DNA of 64,000 bases from Mollicutes bacterium (GTDB taxonomy: Bacteria; Bacillota_I; Bacilli_A; Izemoplasmatales; Izemoplasmataceae): NCBI GenBank assembly GCA_003568315.1, contig PWYL01000036.1, positions 23,536 through 87,535 on the forward strand, given 5' to 3'. Below, piece after piece: positions 47,656 to 56,320 of this stretch. The position numbers and the translations under genes are program-made. Below the pieces are notes generated by a model that made no database searches, had not been told where the DNA came from, and saw only the letters and a program-made list of their open reading frames with translations. The first letter of the stretch is position 1. Each line of letters opens with the position of its first letter.

Positions 47656-48597
47656 ATGTCAGTCACTGTCGAACAACTCGTCGAAGATTTCGGTTTTTCC
47701 GTCCGTAGCGGAAAGAAGGGACTCTCCACCAGAATCACGAATTCGCAACTCACCCGTCCCGGTATCGAGCTCGCGGGCCTTTTCGACTATTTCGAGCAAG
47801 ACCGGGTGCAGATTTTCGGCAGCAAAGAAGTCACTTTCTTCAACCGCTTGGATGAAGACGACCAAGAGAACAGAGTGGACATGCTTTTTCAAAGAACACC
47901 GCCGGCCTTCATCTTCTCCAGACATGTCGAGATTCCTAGTGTCTTTTTGCAAAAGGGTGACGAATACGATATACCCGTACTGAAGAGCCGTCTCAGGACG
48001 AGCGAGCTTTTCAGCACGCTCTATCAGTACCTCTTCAGTAAACTCGCCCCCCGGAAGAGCGTGCATGGAACACTCGTGGACATCAACGGGGTGGGTGTCC
48101 TCATCCGGGGAAAAAGCGGCATCGGCAAGAGCGAAGTGGCGCTCGAACTCGTGCGCCGGGGTCACCAGCTCGTCGCGGACGACCGCGTCGACATCTTCGA
48201 GAGAGAGGTAGGTCATGTCCTCGGCGAGGCGCCGGACCTTCTCAAGGAGCATCTCGAGATCCGGGGCATCGGCATCGTCAATGTGGTGCGCCTTTTCGGC
48301 GCCAGTGCCTACCGTCGCAGCAAAGAGATCATGCTGGTCGTGGAGCTAGTTGCTTGGCAAGAGGACATGGACTATGATAGATTGGGTTTGGACAAGCGCA
48401 CGGAGAAGTTCTTCGACACGGAAATCCCCTTGGTCGAGATTCCCATCACCGCGGCCCGCAGCGTCCCGAGCCTCGTCGAGGTCGCTGCGATGAACACCCG
48501 CTTGCGCAAATTGGGTACGGACATGGCATTGGATTTCTCCAACGCCGTCACGCATGAGATTGAACGCAAGGCCAAAAACAGGAAGAAAGAGAAGTGA
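47656..48597 (+). CDS. hprK: HPr kinase/phosphorylase
   Basis: Phosphorylates or dephosphorylates Ser46 of HPr and so governs carbon catabolite control. 313 residues. An N-terminal domain (about 1-125) precedes the P-loop RGKSGIGKSEVALELVRRGHQLVADDRVDI (starting near residue 150), with the catalytic histidine near HGTLVDINGVGVLIRG. The K3 loop region EIRGIGIVNVVRLFG and the C-terminal PITAARSVPSLVEVAAMN are the family signatures. Its presence implies a PTS/CcpA system elsewhere. It overlaps lgt on alternative starts and leads the conserved hprK-lgt-trxB-whiA series. Confidence 0.97.
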   Translation: MSVTVEQLVEDFGFSVRSGKKGLSTRITNSQLTRPGIELAGLFDYFEQDRVQIFGSKEVTFFNRLDEDDQENRVDMLFQRTPPAFIFSRHVEIPSVFLQKGDEYDIPVLKSRLRTSELFSTLYQYLFSKLAPRKSVHGTLVDINGVGVLIRGKSGIGKSEVALELVRRGHQLVADDRVDIFEREVGHVLGEAPDLLKEHLEIRGIGIVNVVRLFGASAYRRSKEIMLVVELVAWQEDMDYDRLGLDKRTEKFFDTEIPLVEIPITAARSVPSLVEVAAMNTRLRKLGTDMALDFSNAVTHEIERKAKNRKKEK

Positions 48598-48602
48598 AGG
48601 AC

Positions 48603-49538
48603 ATGTTTCTTCGGCTTTTGAACAACGCACACGTATATGACCCCCTGCCGAACAGTTTCCAACTCGGACCGGTGGAACTCTATTTCTACAGCCTCTTCAT
48701 TGTGACCGGGGTCATCGTCGCACTTTGGCTCGGTCTTAGAGAAGGCCCCAAAATCGGCATTTCCAAAGACCATATCATCGACGGGCTGCTCATCATCCTG
48801 CCGCTTGCGGTCCTCGGCACGAGGCTATGGTATGTGGCTTTCCAATGGGACCAGTTCCGTGACAATCCCCTCTCGATCATCGCCTTTTGGGAGGATGGAT
48901 TCCGGGGACTCGCCATCCATGGCGGTTTCGTGACGGCTTTTGTGGCGACTTTGATCTATACAAAGGTCAGAGGCATCAACTTCTTCCGCGGCATCGACCT
49001 CATGGCGCCGGGATTCCTCATCGCCCAAGCCCTCGGCCGCTGGGGGAACTTTTTCAACCAGGAAGCCCACGGCGGCGTCATCGGCGGTCTGACGAACGGT
49101 AGCGCCGCCCTCGGCTTGGACGAACAACGCGCCTTCTTGAGCGGGACACTCAGATTGCCGGATTTCCTCGTCGACCAGATGTATTTCACGGCTCGCATGA
49201 GCCCCTATTCTGCGCTCGGAAACCAGTATTTCCATCCGACGTTCTTATATGAATCGCTCTGGAACATCCTCGGGTTCATCATCATGCTCATCCTCAGAAG
49301 GACGCCATTGATCCGGACCGGGGATCTCGTGGCCTTCTATCTCATCTGGTATTCCGTCGGCCGTTTCTTCATCGAGTTCCTCCGGACGGACGCCCTCATG
49401 ATCGGCGACACCGGACTCAGGGCCGCGCAAGTCACATCGATCGCGATGATCATCGGCGGTGTCGCGTTCTTGGTCTTGAACCATTTCGTCTGGAAGAACA
49501 AGCGCTATGAACAGGTCCTTGTGGAAAACAAGGCATGA
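48603..49538 (+). CDS. lgt: Prolipoprotein diacylglyceryl transferase
   Basis: Membrane enzyme attaching diacylglycerol to the lipobox cysteine of exported lipoproteins such as those at 57 and 53010. 311 residues from ATG 48603; GTG 48594, overlapping the hprK stop, is equally open and I am unsure which is used. Multiple helices; signatures GLAIHGGFVTAF, GRWGNFFNQEAHG near residue 146 and HPTFLYESLWNI; the arginine-rich RFFIEFLRTD is also typical. It follows hprK as in Bacillus. Confidence 0.95.
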   Translation: MFLRLLNNAHVYDPLPNSFQLGPVELYFYSLFIVTGVIVALWLGLREGPKIGISKDHIIDGLLIILPLAVLGTRLWYVAFQWDQFRDNPLSIIAFWEDGFRGLAIHGGFVTAFVATLIYTKVRGINFFRGIDLMAPGFLIAQALGRWGNFFNQEAHGGVIGGLTNGSAALGLDEQRAFLSGTLRLPDFLVDQMYFTARMSPYSALGNQYFHPTFLYESLWNILGFIIMLILRRTPLIRTGDLVAFYLIWYSVGRFFIEFLRTDALMIGDTGLRAAQVTSIAMIIGGVAFLVLNHFVWKNKRYEQVLVENKA

Positions 49539-49557
49539 ATCCAAGGAGGCGATACAT

Positions 49558-50475
49558 ATGAAAGATGTCATCATCATCGGCGCCGGTCCCGGAGGGATGA
49601 CGGCCGCCATCTACACCAAACGGGCCAATCTTGAGACCGCCATCATCGAGAAGGCCGCACCCGGCGGCTACATGGTGAACACATTCGAGATCGAGAACTA
49701 TCCCGGATTCGGGAAGGTAAGTGGGTATGAACTCAGCGAGAAGATGTTCAACCACGTGCAGGAACTCGGTGTGGAGTATCTCTATGGCGATGTGACGAAA
49801 ATTACCGACAAGAGGGAGAAAAAGGAAGTCCATACCGCCGACGGCAAGGTGCACGAAGCCAAGGCTGTCATCATCGCGACGGGGACCCTACCCAGGAAGA
49901 CGGGCGCGAAGAACGAAGAGAAGTTCATCTCGAGGGGTATCAGCTTCTGCGCGGTCTGCGACGGTGCGTTCTTCAAAGGGAAGGAAGTCATCGTTCTCGG
50001 CGGCGGAAACAGCGCCCTGGACGAAGCGATCTATCTCACCTCGATGGGTATCAAGGTCACCGTCGTGAACCTCCTCGATTCGCTGCAAGCGGACAAGGGC
50101 ACGGTGGAAAAAGCGGAAAAGAACGAGAACATCGAATTCCTCCTCGGCCACGAAGTCACGGAGTTCAAGGGCGATACTTCCTTGAAAGCTGTGGAACTTC
50201 GTGATGTCAAGACGAAAGAGACGCACACGAAAGAGGTCGCCGGTGTTTTCGTCTTCATCGGCCAGATCCCGAACACATCCTTCCTTGAAGATTTGCCGAT
50301 TCTCACACCGCAAGGCCATATCAAGGTGAACGAGCGCATGGAGACCGACATCCTTGGCATATTCGCCATCGGGGATGTCATCGACAAGGAGTTGCGCCAG
50401 ATCGTGACGGCGACGGCCGATGGGGCCATCGCTTCACAGTCGGTTTCCCGCTATCTGGAAAGAATCGAACAATGA
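49558..50475 (+). CDS. trxB: Thioredoxin reductase
   Basis: Flavoprotein passing electrons from NADPH to thioredoxin. 305 residues. Start ATG 49558 follows AAGGAGGCG. FAD motif IIIGAGPGGMTAAIYTKRA, the redox pair CAVC near residues 131-134 (FCAVCDGAFF), the NADP motif VLGGGNSALDEAIYL and the C-terminal FAIGDVIDKELRQIVTATADGAIAS. Everything needed for activity is present. It may also supply, indirectly, the exported thioredoxin-fold protein at 53558. A terminator follows the stop codon. Confidence 0.96.
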   Translation: MKDVIIIGAGPGGMTAAIYTKRANLETAIIEKAAPGGYMVNTFEIENYPGFGKVSGYELSEKMFNHVQELGVEYLYGDVTKITDKREKKEVHTADGKVHEAKAVIIATGTLPRKTGAKNEEKFISRGISFCAVCDGAFFKGKEVIVLGGGNSALDEAIYLTSMGIKVTVVNLLDSLQADKGTVEKAEKNENIEFLLGHEVTEFKGDTSLKAVELRDVKTKETHTKEVAGVFVFIGQIPNTSFLEDLPILTPQGHIKVNERMETDILGIFAIGDVIDKELRQIVTATADGAIASQSVSRYLERIEQ

Positions 50476-50482
50476 GCGGCGG

Positions 50483-50509
50483 AAAAACGATGCCCGGCAT
50501 CGTTTTTTC
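50483..50509 (+). terminator. Terminator after trxB
   Basis: AAAAACGATGC and GCATCGTTTTT pair around CCG, ending in TTTTTT. It closes the hprK-lgt-trxB unit and separates it from the next promoter. Confidence 0.87.
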
Positions 50510-50522
50510 TTTGGATTTGCGC

Positions 50523-50528
50523 TATAAT
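50523..50528 (+). promoter_or_regulatory. -10 box for the membrane protein genes at 50549
   Basis: TATAAT about 20 bp before the chosen GTG start. Transcription would begin near 50535, which rules out GTG 50531 as the start codon. Confidence 0.5.
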
Positions 50529-50548
50529 GTGTGGGGGTGGAGGCGTTG

Positions 50549-51058
50549 GTGGGATGGTTGTTTTATGTGGTTGTCTATGGGTTTTTGGGCTATCTTCTCG
50601 AGCGGTTCATCGATCTTGTCTACTACGGACACCTTTTCGATGGGACCGTTCTCACCCTTCCCGTGCAGCCGATGTATGGTATCGGCACGACCCTATGCAT
50701 ATTCTTCCATTTGTGTTATAAAAAAAGCACGCTGCCGAAGGGGTTGAGCATCGCGCTCCTTTTCGTCGCGGCGTATGCGGCTGTCGCATTTTCGGAAATC
50801 TCCGCCCACACGCTCCATCGTTTTCTCACGGGTGAAAATCTCTGGGATTACCGGCGCGTGTTCCCCTATTGTTCGTCTGCGGCCACCTGCATCGTCCCCA
50901 CCGGGGCGTTCGCATTGCTGGCGTTGCTCGCGGTGCGCTTCATCCATCCGCACGTGCATTTTTTGAGCGGTTTTGTGGCGGGTTGGCTGAAACTTCTTCT
51001 GATCATACTCGTGTTCATGGACATCTTTTTCACATACAGCGGGGTGGTTCTACTGTGA
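50549..51058 (+). CDS. CmpB-like (putative ABC transporter type IV) membrane protein
   Basis: 169 residues from GTG 50549, which stands 6 bases after GGTGGAGG. Earlier in-frame GTGs at 50531 and 50537 fall at the transcription start. The opening FYVVVYGFLGYLLERFIDLVYYG and LPVQPMYGIGTTLCI resemble the ABC_trans_CmpB family, in which the Y-x-F-x-G-x-x-x-E motif and the P-x-x-P-x-Y-G motif are typical. About five helices. The biochemical role of this family is not established; the ABC label is historical. It overlaps the next gene by 4 bp. Confidence 0.65.
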   Translation: MGWLFYVVVYGFLGYLLERFIDLVYYGHLFDGTVLTLPVQPMYGIGTTLCIFFHLCYKKSTLPKGLSIALLFVAAYAAVAFSEISAHTLHRFLTGENLWDYRRVFPYCSSAATCIVPTGAFALLALLAVRFIHPHVHFLSGFVAGWLKLLLIILVFMDIFFTYSGVVLL

Positions 51059-51687
51059 AACGGACGGATTTTCTATTGGCGGCTCTCGGTGTCGTTATCA
51101 TCTTTCTTCTCGCCTTTCCTCCCACACAACGGGCCTTTTTCGGTTTCACCGACCGATACTACCTTCTCGGAGGTTTCATCAAGTTCTTCCTTTTCGCCAC
51201 GTTCGGCGACCTCATCTCCCGACGCATCCGGGATGGGGACTGGCGGGTGCCCGGGCTTTTCTTCAAGGCTCTCGTATGGGGAATTCTCGGCATCTTCATC
51301 GTCATCGCCTTCCGGATTTTCACCACGGGTGTTGATGGACTCCAGGAAACGGGTGTTCTGCCCGGCGCCGGTGTGACGTTCCTCTTCGCCTTTTTCACGA
51401 GCTTTTTCATGAACCTCTTTTTCGCTCCGGCGATGATGCTTGTCCACAGAGTGAGCGACCAATTCATCGACATGCGGGTGAAAAAAACCGGGAAATCGCT
51501 AAAAGAGGCCGTCATTAGTATAGACTATCCCGCTTTCGTCGGGATGCTGGCCAAGACCATCCCCCTCTTCTGGATTCCCGCACACACCATCACGTTTTTG
51601 CTGGAAGAGCGTTACCGGGCCTTCTTCGCCTCGCTGCTCGGGGTCATGCTCGGATTGTTGTTGAATTTGTTCAAAAAGAATGCCTGA
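51055..51687 (+). CDS. Integral membrane protein, Mpv17/PMP22-like
   Basis: 210 residues from GTG 51055, which overlaps the upstream TGA; GGGGTGG serves as ribosome site. Hydrophobic segments: FLLAALGVVIIFLLAF, YLLGGFIKFFLFATFGDLISRR, GLFFKALVWGILGIFIVIAF, then FLFAFFTSFFMNLFFAPAMMLVHRVSD and the C-terminal IPLFWIPAHTITFLLEERYRAFFASLLGVMLG. The GD motif after a helix, the NxFFxPxxxxxHR motif and FWIPxHTxTF recall bacterial relatives of Mpv17/PMP22. This rests on remembered patterns. Probably in one transcript with its upstream neighbour and whiA. Confidence 0.6.
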   Translation: MKRTDFLLAALGVVIIFLLAFPPTQRAFFGFTDRYYLLGGFIKFFLFATFGDLISRRIRDGDWRVPGLFFKALVWGILGIFIVIAFRIFTTGVDGLQETGVLPGAGVTFLFAFFTSFFMNLFFAPAMMLVHRVSDQFIDMRVKKTGKSLKEAVISIDYPAFVGMLAKTIPLFWIPAHTITFLLEERYRAFFASLLGVMLGLLLNLFKKNA

Positions 51688-51698
51688 GGTGACAAGCG

Positions 51699-52658
51699 AT
51701 GTCTTTCACATCCGACACGAAACAAGAGCTTCTCCGGCTTCCTGACGGCGATTCCTGCTGCAAAGTGGCCTCCTTGAGCGCCATGCTCGCCATCGGCGGC
51801 TATCTTTCGCTGTCCTCCTCGGGGATTCGGATCGCTTTCCAGACCACGAGCCTCCCCTTGGCGAGGAAAACGATCAAACTGCTCAAGGGGCTCTATGGCA
51901 TCGAGGTCGAGGTGCTCTCCAAACGGAGTGTCCGGCTCAAGAAGAGGGATCAATACATCATCGTCGTCAAGGACAAGGTCACCCTCATCATGCGGGAACT
52001 CTCCCTCATGGATGAAGAACGCGGGTTCGCCCGGATGGTGGATGACAGTCTCGTGTTCAACGATTGTTGTCGGCGGGCGTATCTCCGGGGTGCGTTCCTC
52101 ACGGCGGGCTCCATCAACCATCCGCGGAGTTCCAGCTACCACATGGAGATCGCCTTGGAACACTATTCGCTCGCCGAAGACCTCCGCGACCTCATGAACA
52201 CTTTCGACCTCAAGGCGAAAGCGCTCAGAAAGAAACAACGTTCCATCGTCTATATCAAAGAGAGTGAACGCATCGCCGATTTCTTGCGCATCGTCGGCAC
52301 CTCCCAGGCGCTTTTCACGTTCGAGGACGAACGTATCAAGCGCGATTTCATCAACTCCATCACCCGGGTCATGAACATGGAAATCGCCAACCAGAACAAG
52401 ACGTTCGTCGCTGCCGACAACCAACTGAAAAACATCGCCGTCATCGAGAACCTCCTCGATGTCGAAAAACTCCCCGAGAGCATGCGGGAGGCCATCCGCT
52501 TGCGGAAAGAATATCCGGAAGCATCATTGAACGAGTTGAGCGAACAAAGCGAGAGGCTTTTCTCCAAGACGATTTCCAAATCCGCCCTCAACCACCGGTT
52601 CCGGGCTATCGCCCAGAGGGCGCAGGAAGCATTGGAGGCGTATTATGACGAAGGATAG
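51699..52658 (+). CDS. whiA: WhiA-family DNA-binding protein
   Basis: 319 residues. An N-terminal LAGLIDADG-like domain without nuclease residues (about 1-210, RRAYLRGAFLTAGSINHPRSSSYHMEI) is followed by a helix-turn-helix (about 230-319: NQNKTFVAADNQLKNIAVIE, YPEASLNELSE, SKSALNHRFRAI). WhiA controls sporulation septation in actinomycetes and affects division and chromosome segregation in Bacillus. The ATG 51699 follows GAGGTGA. It overlaps acpS by 14 bp. Confidence 0.95.
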   Translation: MSFTSDTKQELLRLPDGDSCCKVASLSAMLAIGGYLSLSSSGIRIAFQTTSLPLARKTIKLLKGLYGIEVEVLSKRSVRLKKRDQYIIVVKDKVTLIMRELSLMDEERGFARMVDDSLVFNDCCRRAYLRGAFLTAGSINHPRSSSYHMEIALEHYSLAEDLRDLMNTFDLKAKALRKKQRSIVYIKESERIADFLRIVGTSQALFTFEDERIKRDFINSITRVMNMEIANQNKTFVAADNQLKNIAVIENLLDVEKLPESMREAIRLRKEYPEASLNELSEQSERLFSKTISKSALNHRFRAIAQRAQEALEAYYDEG

Positions 52659-53004
52659 GATCGGCGTCGATCTCGTCGAACTCGACGAGATCGAGACACG
52701 TTCGACAGAGAAATTTGTAAGTCGGTTGCTTTCTGTCGAAGAGAAGAGAATCTATGATAAAATCAATGACAGAAAGCGGAGGATCGGTTTTCTGGCCGGA
52801 AGGTTCGCGGCCAAAGAGGCCTACACCAAAGCGTACGGCTCCTTCGACGAACCTTTGAACTTCCGGGACGTCGCCATCTTGAACGACGATGCGGGATCTC
52901 CCTATGTCGTTTCCAAGTACCGTCCCGAAGACACCGTCCTCATCAGCATTTCCCATTCCCGCCGTCATGCGGTGGCGTTCTGCATGGTACGTATCAAGGA
53001 GTGA
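52645..53004 (+). CDS. acpS: Holo-[acyl-carrier-protein] synthase
   Basis: Transfers phosphopantetheine from CoA to the acyl carrier protein. 119 residues. ATG 52645 follows GGAGGCG. The magnesium aspartate is in IGVDLVELDEI and the catalytic glutamate in GRFAAKEAYTKA near residue 57; ISISHSRRHAVAFCM closes the fold. This is the trimeric AcpS type. It ends on the start region of the exported protein at 53010, with AAGGAG inside its last codons. Confidence 0.96.
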   Translation: MTKDRIGVDLVELDEIETRSTEKFVSRLLSVEEKRIYDKINDRKRRIGFLAGRFAAKEAYTKAYGSFDEPLNFRDVAILNDDAGSPYVVSKYRPEDTVLISISHSRRHAVAFCMVRIKE

Positions 53005-53009
53005 TTTCG

Positions 53010-53480
53010 ATGAAAAGGCTCTTGTTTCTTCTCATCGGTGTGGTCGGTTTGTTTTTGCTTGCCGGTTGCGGCGGAAGACACTTCGGTGATTACCGTTCGC
53101 GCGATTTCGAGCATATCAACCACTGGGAAGACTTCAACGATCTGGGCTATGAGGACCCCGTTTTCGTCTACATATACTCCCGCGATATCTTTGGCACCTA
53201 CCGGCAGGGGTACGTCGCCGCCAATGAAGAGGTGTACCGTTTCGGCATGGAAAACGAGTTCGGCCTGGAGATGATTCTCATAAACAGCCGGGAAATGCAG
53301 GGCGACCGCCAGATGGCGGGCGTCGCCTCCCCGACGATGTATCACGCGCAACTGCTCTTGGTCGAGGAGGGTCTGATCCTTGAAGAGGTCCGGAGCGCCC
53401 GGGAGATCCTCGAATGGATCGAGGCGATGGAAGACGGCGAATACGATTGGCCGATAACCATTGATGAGAACAAAGAATGA
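53010..53480 (+). CDS. Lipoprotein with thioredoxin-like fold lacking the CxxC motif
   Basis: 156 residues. ATG 53010 follows AAGGAG. The signal peptide ends in LLAGC, predicting a lipid-anchored cysteine at residue 20. The mature part starts DFEHINHWEDF, then the strand VFVYIYSRDIFGTYR, where the paralogue at 53558 has an active CPAC. This protein has no other cysteine. A later SPTMYHAQLLLVEEG is placed like the cis-proline strand of thioredoxins. Inference: a thioredoxin fold that lost redox activity, kept for binding or partner recognition. It shares the operon with acpS and the paralogue, 77 bp upstream. Confidence 0.72.
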   Translation: MKRLLFLLIGVVGLFLLAGCGGRHFGDYRSRDFEHINHWEDFNDLGYEDPVFVYIYSRDIFGTYRQGYVAANEEVYRFGMENEFGLEMILINSREMQGDRQMAGVASPTMYHAQLLLVEEGLILEEVRSAREILEWIEAMEDGEYDWPITIDENKE

Positions 53481-53557
53481 AAAGACTTGGACAAGCGGTT
53501 TCCTGTTCTTCCACCATTACCGCATGAACCCATAACAATCAACCCGAGGTGGTATTC

Positions 53558-54004
53558 ATGGATAAACATTCAATCAAAAGGTCCTATGTACAATCAGCCG
53601 TCCTTCTCTTTTTGCTCGCAGTCATCGCCATTGTCACATTGGCATGTGCACAGACATTGGAGTACGAAGATTTCGAACATATCCGGAATTGGGACACGGA
53701 TTATGAGCCGATCGAGGATAAGGAAGATGGGATTTTCTTTTTCTATCTCTATGCCGAGTTCTGCCCCGCCTGTGCGGAGATAAAGGAGGACGTATTCAGA
53801 TTCGCCCATGACAGTCCCCGGGGATTCAACACCTATTTCATCGATATGACCGACATCCGGGGTGAATGGCCCATCAATCCCGGAAAAAGCGGCGTACCGA
53901 GAATGCTCGTCATCGAGGATGGTGAACTTGTCGATGAAGTCGTGGGCATGTTCGACATACCCGAACTTATGGCCGAAGTGCGAAGCGGTGACTATGCCCC
54001 GTGA
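53558..54004 (+). CDS. Exported thioredoxin-like protein with CPAC motif
   Basis: 148 residues; ATG 53558 follows GAGGTGG. An N-terminal hydrophobic stretch (about 14-29) ends TLAC at residues 27-30, an imperfect lipobox, so it is either a lipoprotein or a simply anchored protein. The mature part has DFEHIRNWD, the strand FFFYLYAEF and the redox motif CPAC at residues 69-72. It also has the cis-proline motif GVPRMLVIEDGELV. It should reduce or oxidise exposed disulfides on the outside of the membrane. A membrane electron donor such as CcdA is not visible here. It overlaps the tex start by 4 bp. Confidence 0.82.
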   Translation: MDKHSIKRSYVQSAVLLFLLAVIAIVTLACAQTLEYEDFEHIRNWDTDYEPIEDKEDGIFFFYLYAEFCPACAEIKEDVFRFAHDSPRGFNTYFIDMTDIRGEWPINPGKSGVPRMLVIEDGELVDEVVGMFDIPELMAEVRSGDYAP

Positions 54005-56157
54005 CCGACAAGGTCAACGCAAACGGCATCATCGCTGAATTGGCCCAAACACTCCACACAGAACCGAAAAAGATCCGGACGGTGCTGTCCTTGCTAGAGG
54101 ACAACACCGTCCCTTTCATCGCCCGCTATCGCAAAGAGATGACCGGCAGCATGGACGAAGAGACATTACGAGAGATCCACAAGGCCTATCAATACCAGAA
54201 GTCCCTGCAAGAACGCAAAGAGGATGTCATCCGGCTCATAGACGAGAAAGGCCTCTTGACCGCCGCTTTACGGGACGAGATTCTCGCGGCTGAAAGAATG
54301 GTCGATGTCGAGGATATCTACCGCCCTTACCGCGAACAACAGAAGACCCGGGGCAAAGAGGCCGAGAAGAAAGGGCTCAAGCCACTCGCGGCAAGGATTC
54401 TCGCTCTGCCCGACGATTTCGCGGCCGAAAAGGAAGCCTCGGCTTACGTGTCCCGTGATTGCGAGGATGAGTCTTCAGCCTTGGCGGGAGCCAAGGACAT
54501 CATCGCGGAACGGATCGCCCGCGACACCGATTTCCGAAAGTATGTCCGCACCCACATGCACAAGCGGGGACGTTTTGTCGCGAAGAAGCGCAAGAACGCC
54601 CGTGATGAGAAAGAGAAATACCGGATGTATTATGATTACGAGGAGCCATTGCGCACGGTCAAACTTCACCGGGTCCTCGCCTTGAACCGGGCGGAAAAGG
54701 AGAAAATCCTCTCTGTGGGTGTCCGCGTGGATGATGCCCCCGTTTTCACCCGTTTGGAGACCTTCACCGGGAAGAATCCGACATCGCCCGCCGCACGATA
54801 TGTGCTGGAAGCGGGAACGGACGCTTATCGGCGTCTTGTGCGACCCGCGGCGGAGAGGGACATCCGGAGGACGTTGACGGAAAGGGCTGAAGAGGAGGCC
54901 ATCAAGATTTTTTCGGAGAACTTGAAGAATCTCCTTTTGCGTCCACCTCTCAAGAAAGAACGCATCATGGGCATCGACCCGGCGTTCCGCACCGGCTGCA
55001 AATACGCGATTGTCGATGCTGCGGGAAATCCCGGGAAAATCGGGACGATCTATCCCCATATCGGTGGGAAATCGCATAAAGAAGCCAAAAAAGAACTGAC
55101 GCACCTGATCGGCGAATATGACCTGGAAGTCATCGCCATCGGCAATGGTACCGCTTCGAGAGAGACGGAAGCCTTTGTTGCGGACATTCTGGGAACTATC
55201 GACAATGATTGTCGCTACATGATCGTCGATGAGGCCGGGGCCTCGGTGTATAGTGCGAGCCCCCTTGCCGGAAGGGAATTCCCGGATTTACAAGTCGAAG
55301 AAAGAAGCGCTATCAGCATCGCAAGAAGAATGATCGACCCCTTGGCGGAACTTGTGAAGATCGATCCAAGATCCGTGGGGGTCGGCCAATACCAACATGA
55401 TGTGGACCAGAAGAAACTCAAGGAAGCGCTTGATTTCGTCGTTTCCACCGTGGTGAACCGGGTAGGTGTGCATGTCAACACCGCTTCTAGGGAGATCCTT
55501 GCGCACGTTTCCGGCATATCTCGCGGTCTGGCGGAAAAGATTGTCTCCCATCGTGACCGTCACAAAGCGTTTGACAGCCGGAAGGAACTCGAGGAAGTCA
55601 AGGGCATGGGGCCCGTATCGTTTGAACAGTCCGCCGGCTTTTTGCGTATCCGTGAAGGGAGCGAACCCTTCGACAGGACGGCCATCCATCCGGAAAGCTA
55701 CGATCTGGCGGAACGAATCCTCATGAAGCTCGGTCTGCATAAAAATCATCTGGGCACAAGGAAAGCGAACAAGGCGATTCAGGACATAGATGTCAACACA
55801 CTGGCAAAAGCCGAAGACGCCGGTCTTCCTACGGTCAAGGACATTCTCGAGGCCGTCGCCACCCCTCTTTTCGACCCCCGCGACGAAGTGCCGGCCCCCA
55901 TCCTCAAGAAAGGGATCTTGACACTGGAGGATTTGGAGCCGGGCATGTCCTTGCAAGGCGTTGTCCGTAACGTCGTCGATTTCGGTGCTTTCGTGGATTG
56001 CGGGCTGAAGAATGACGGTCTTTTGCACATATCGAAGATGAGAAAGGGATATGTCGCCCACCCCATGGATGTCGTCAAAGTCGGAGATGTGGTCGAGGTC
56101 TTCGTGGAGTCCATCGACAAAGAACGTGAGCGCCTTTCCTTGACGATGATTCCGTAG
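54001..56157 (+). CDS. tex: Tex-like RNA-binding protein
   Basis: 718 residues, GTG 54001 overlapping the previous stop. Order: an N-terminal helical domain with VPFIARYRKEMTGSMDEE, a YqgF-like RNase H fold (about 320-450, MGIDPAFRTGCKYAIVD and AIGNGTASRETEAFV), helix-hairpin-helix repeats (VGVHVNTASREIL, EEVKGMGPVSFEQSAGFLRI) and an S1 domain near 645-716 (GVVRNVVDFGAFVDCGLKNDGLLHIS). It binds nucleic acid and influences transcription, and in several bacteria virulence gene output. Its exact role is unsettled. Strong promoter elements for the following tRNAs begin 21 bp after its stop. Confidence 0.96.
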   Translation: MTDKVNANGIIAELAQTLHTEPKKIRTVLSLLEDNTVPFIARYRKEMTGSMDEETLREIHKAYQYQKSLQERKEDVIRLIDEKGLLTAALRDEILAAERMVDVEDIYRPYREQQKTRGKEAEKKGLKPLAARILALPDDFAAEKEASAYVSRDCEDESSALAGAKDIIAERIARDTDFRKYVRTHMHKRGRFVAKKRKNARDEKEKYRMYYDYEEPLRTVKLHRVLALNRAEKEKILSVGVRVDDAPVFTRLETFTGKNPTSPAARYVLEAGTDAYRRLVRPAAERDIRRTLTERAEEEAIKIFSENLKNLLLRPPLKKERIMGIDPAFRTGCKYAIVDAAGNPGKIGTIYPHIGGKSHKEAKKELTHLIGEYDLEVIAIGNGTASRETEAFVADILGTIDNDCRYMIVDEAGASVYSASPLAGREFPDLQVEERSAISIARRMIDPLAELVKIDPRSVGVGQYQHDVDQKKLKEALDFVVSTVVNRVGVHVNTASREILAHVSGISRGLAEKIVSHRDRHKAFDSRKELEEVKGMGPVSFEQSAGFLRIREGSEPFDRTAIHPESYDLAERILMKLGLHKNHLGTRKANKAIQDIDVNTLAKAEDAGLPTVKDILEAVATPLFDPRDEVPAPILKKGILTLEDLEPGMSLQGVVRNVVDFGAFVDCGLKNDGLLHISKMRKGYVAHPMDVVKVGDVVEVFVESIDKERERLSLTMIP

Positions 56158-56178
56158 CGATGAGGCGCTCTTGTCGAG

Positions 56179-56207
56179 TTGACAGTGGCGCGATTATGTA
56201 TTATCAT
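56179..56207 (+). promoter_or_regulatory. Promoter of the tRNA-Ser / tRNA-Glu unit
   Basis: Consensus TTGACA (56179-56184), 17 bp, TATCAT (56202-56207). It is the best -35 in the window, as expected for stable RNA genes. Transcription should begin about 10 bp before the tRNA-Ser. Confidence 0.85.
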
Positions 56208-56223
56208 AAGGTAGCTTGTCGGA

Positions 56224-56317
56224 GGAGTAGTACTCAAGCTGGCTGAAGAGGTGCCCCTGCTAAGGGCATAGGTCGGGTTACCCCGGCGCGAGGGTTCAAA
56301 TCCCTCCTACTCCGCCA
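56224..56317 (+). tRNA. trnS: tRNA-Ser (anticodon GCT)
   Basis: Acceptor GGAGTAG pairs with CTACTCC, with discriminator G and encoded CCA. The anticodon stem TGCCC/GGGCA encloses CTGCTAA, so the anticodon is GCT (56259-56261), reading AGC and AGU. A long variable arm follows (type II), and the T arm holds GGTTCAAAT. 94 nt including CCA. Confidence 0.95.
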
Positions 56318-56320
56318 CTT

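Noticed and set aside
46137..47753. 538-codon minus-strand frame across the uvrA end, the membrane gene and the hprK start
   Set aside because: It spans three well-supported plus-strand genes and contains histidine- and glutamate-rich nonsense.
50472..50747. 91-codon plus-strand frame starting at the trxB stop
   Set aside because: It reads through the terminator and promoter in the wrong frame relative to the membrane gene at 50549.
50549..51058. Functional ABC exporter permease
   Set aside because: Only a remote CmpB-like pattern is seen and no ATPase gene is adjacent.
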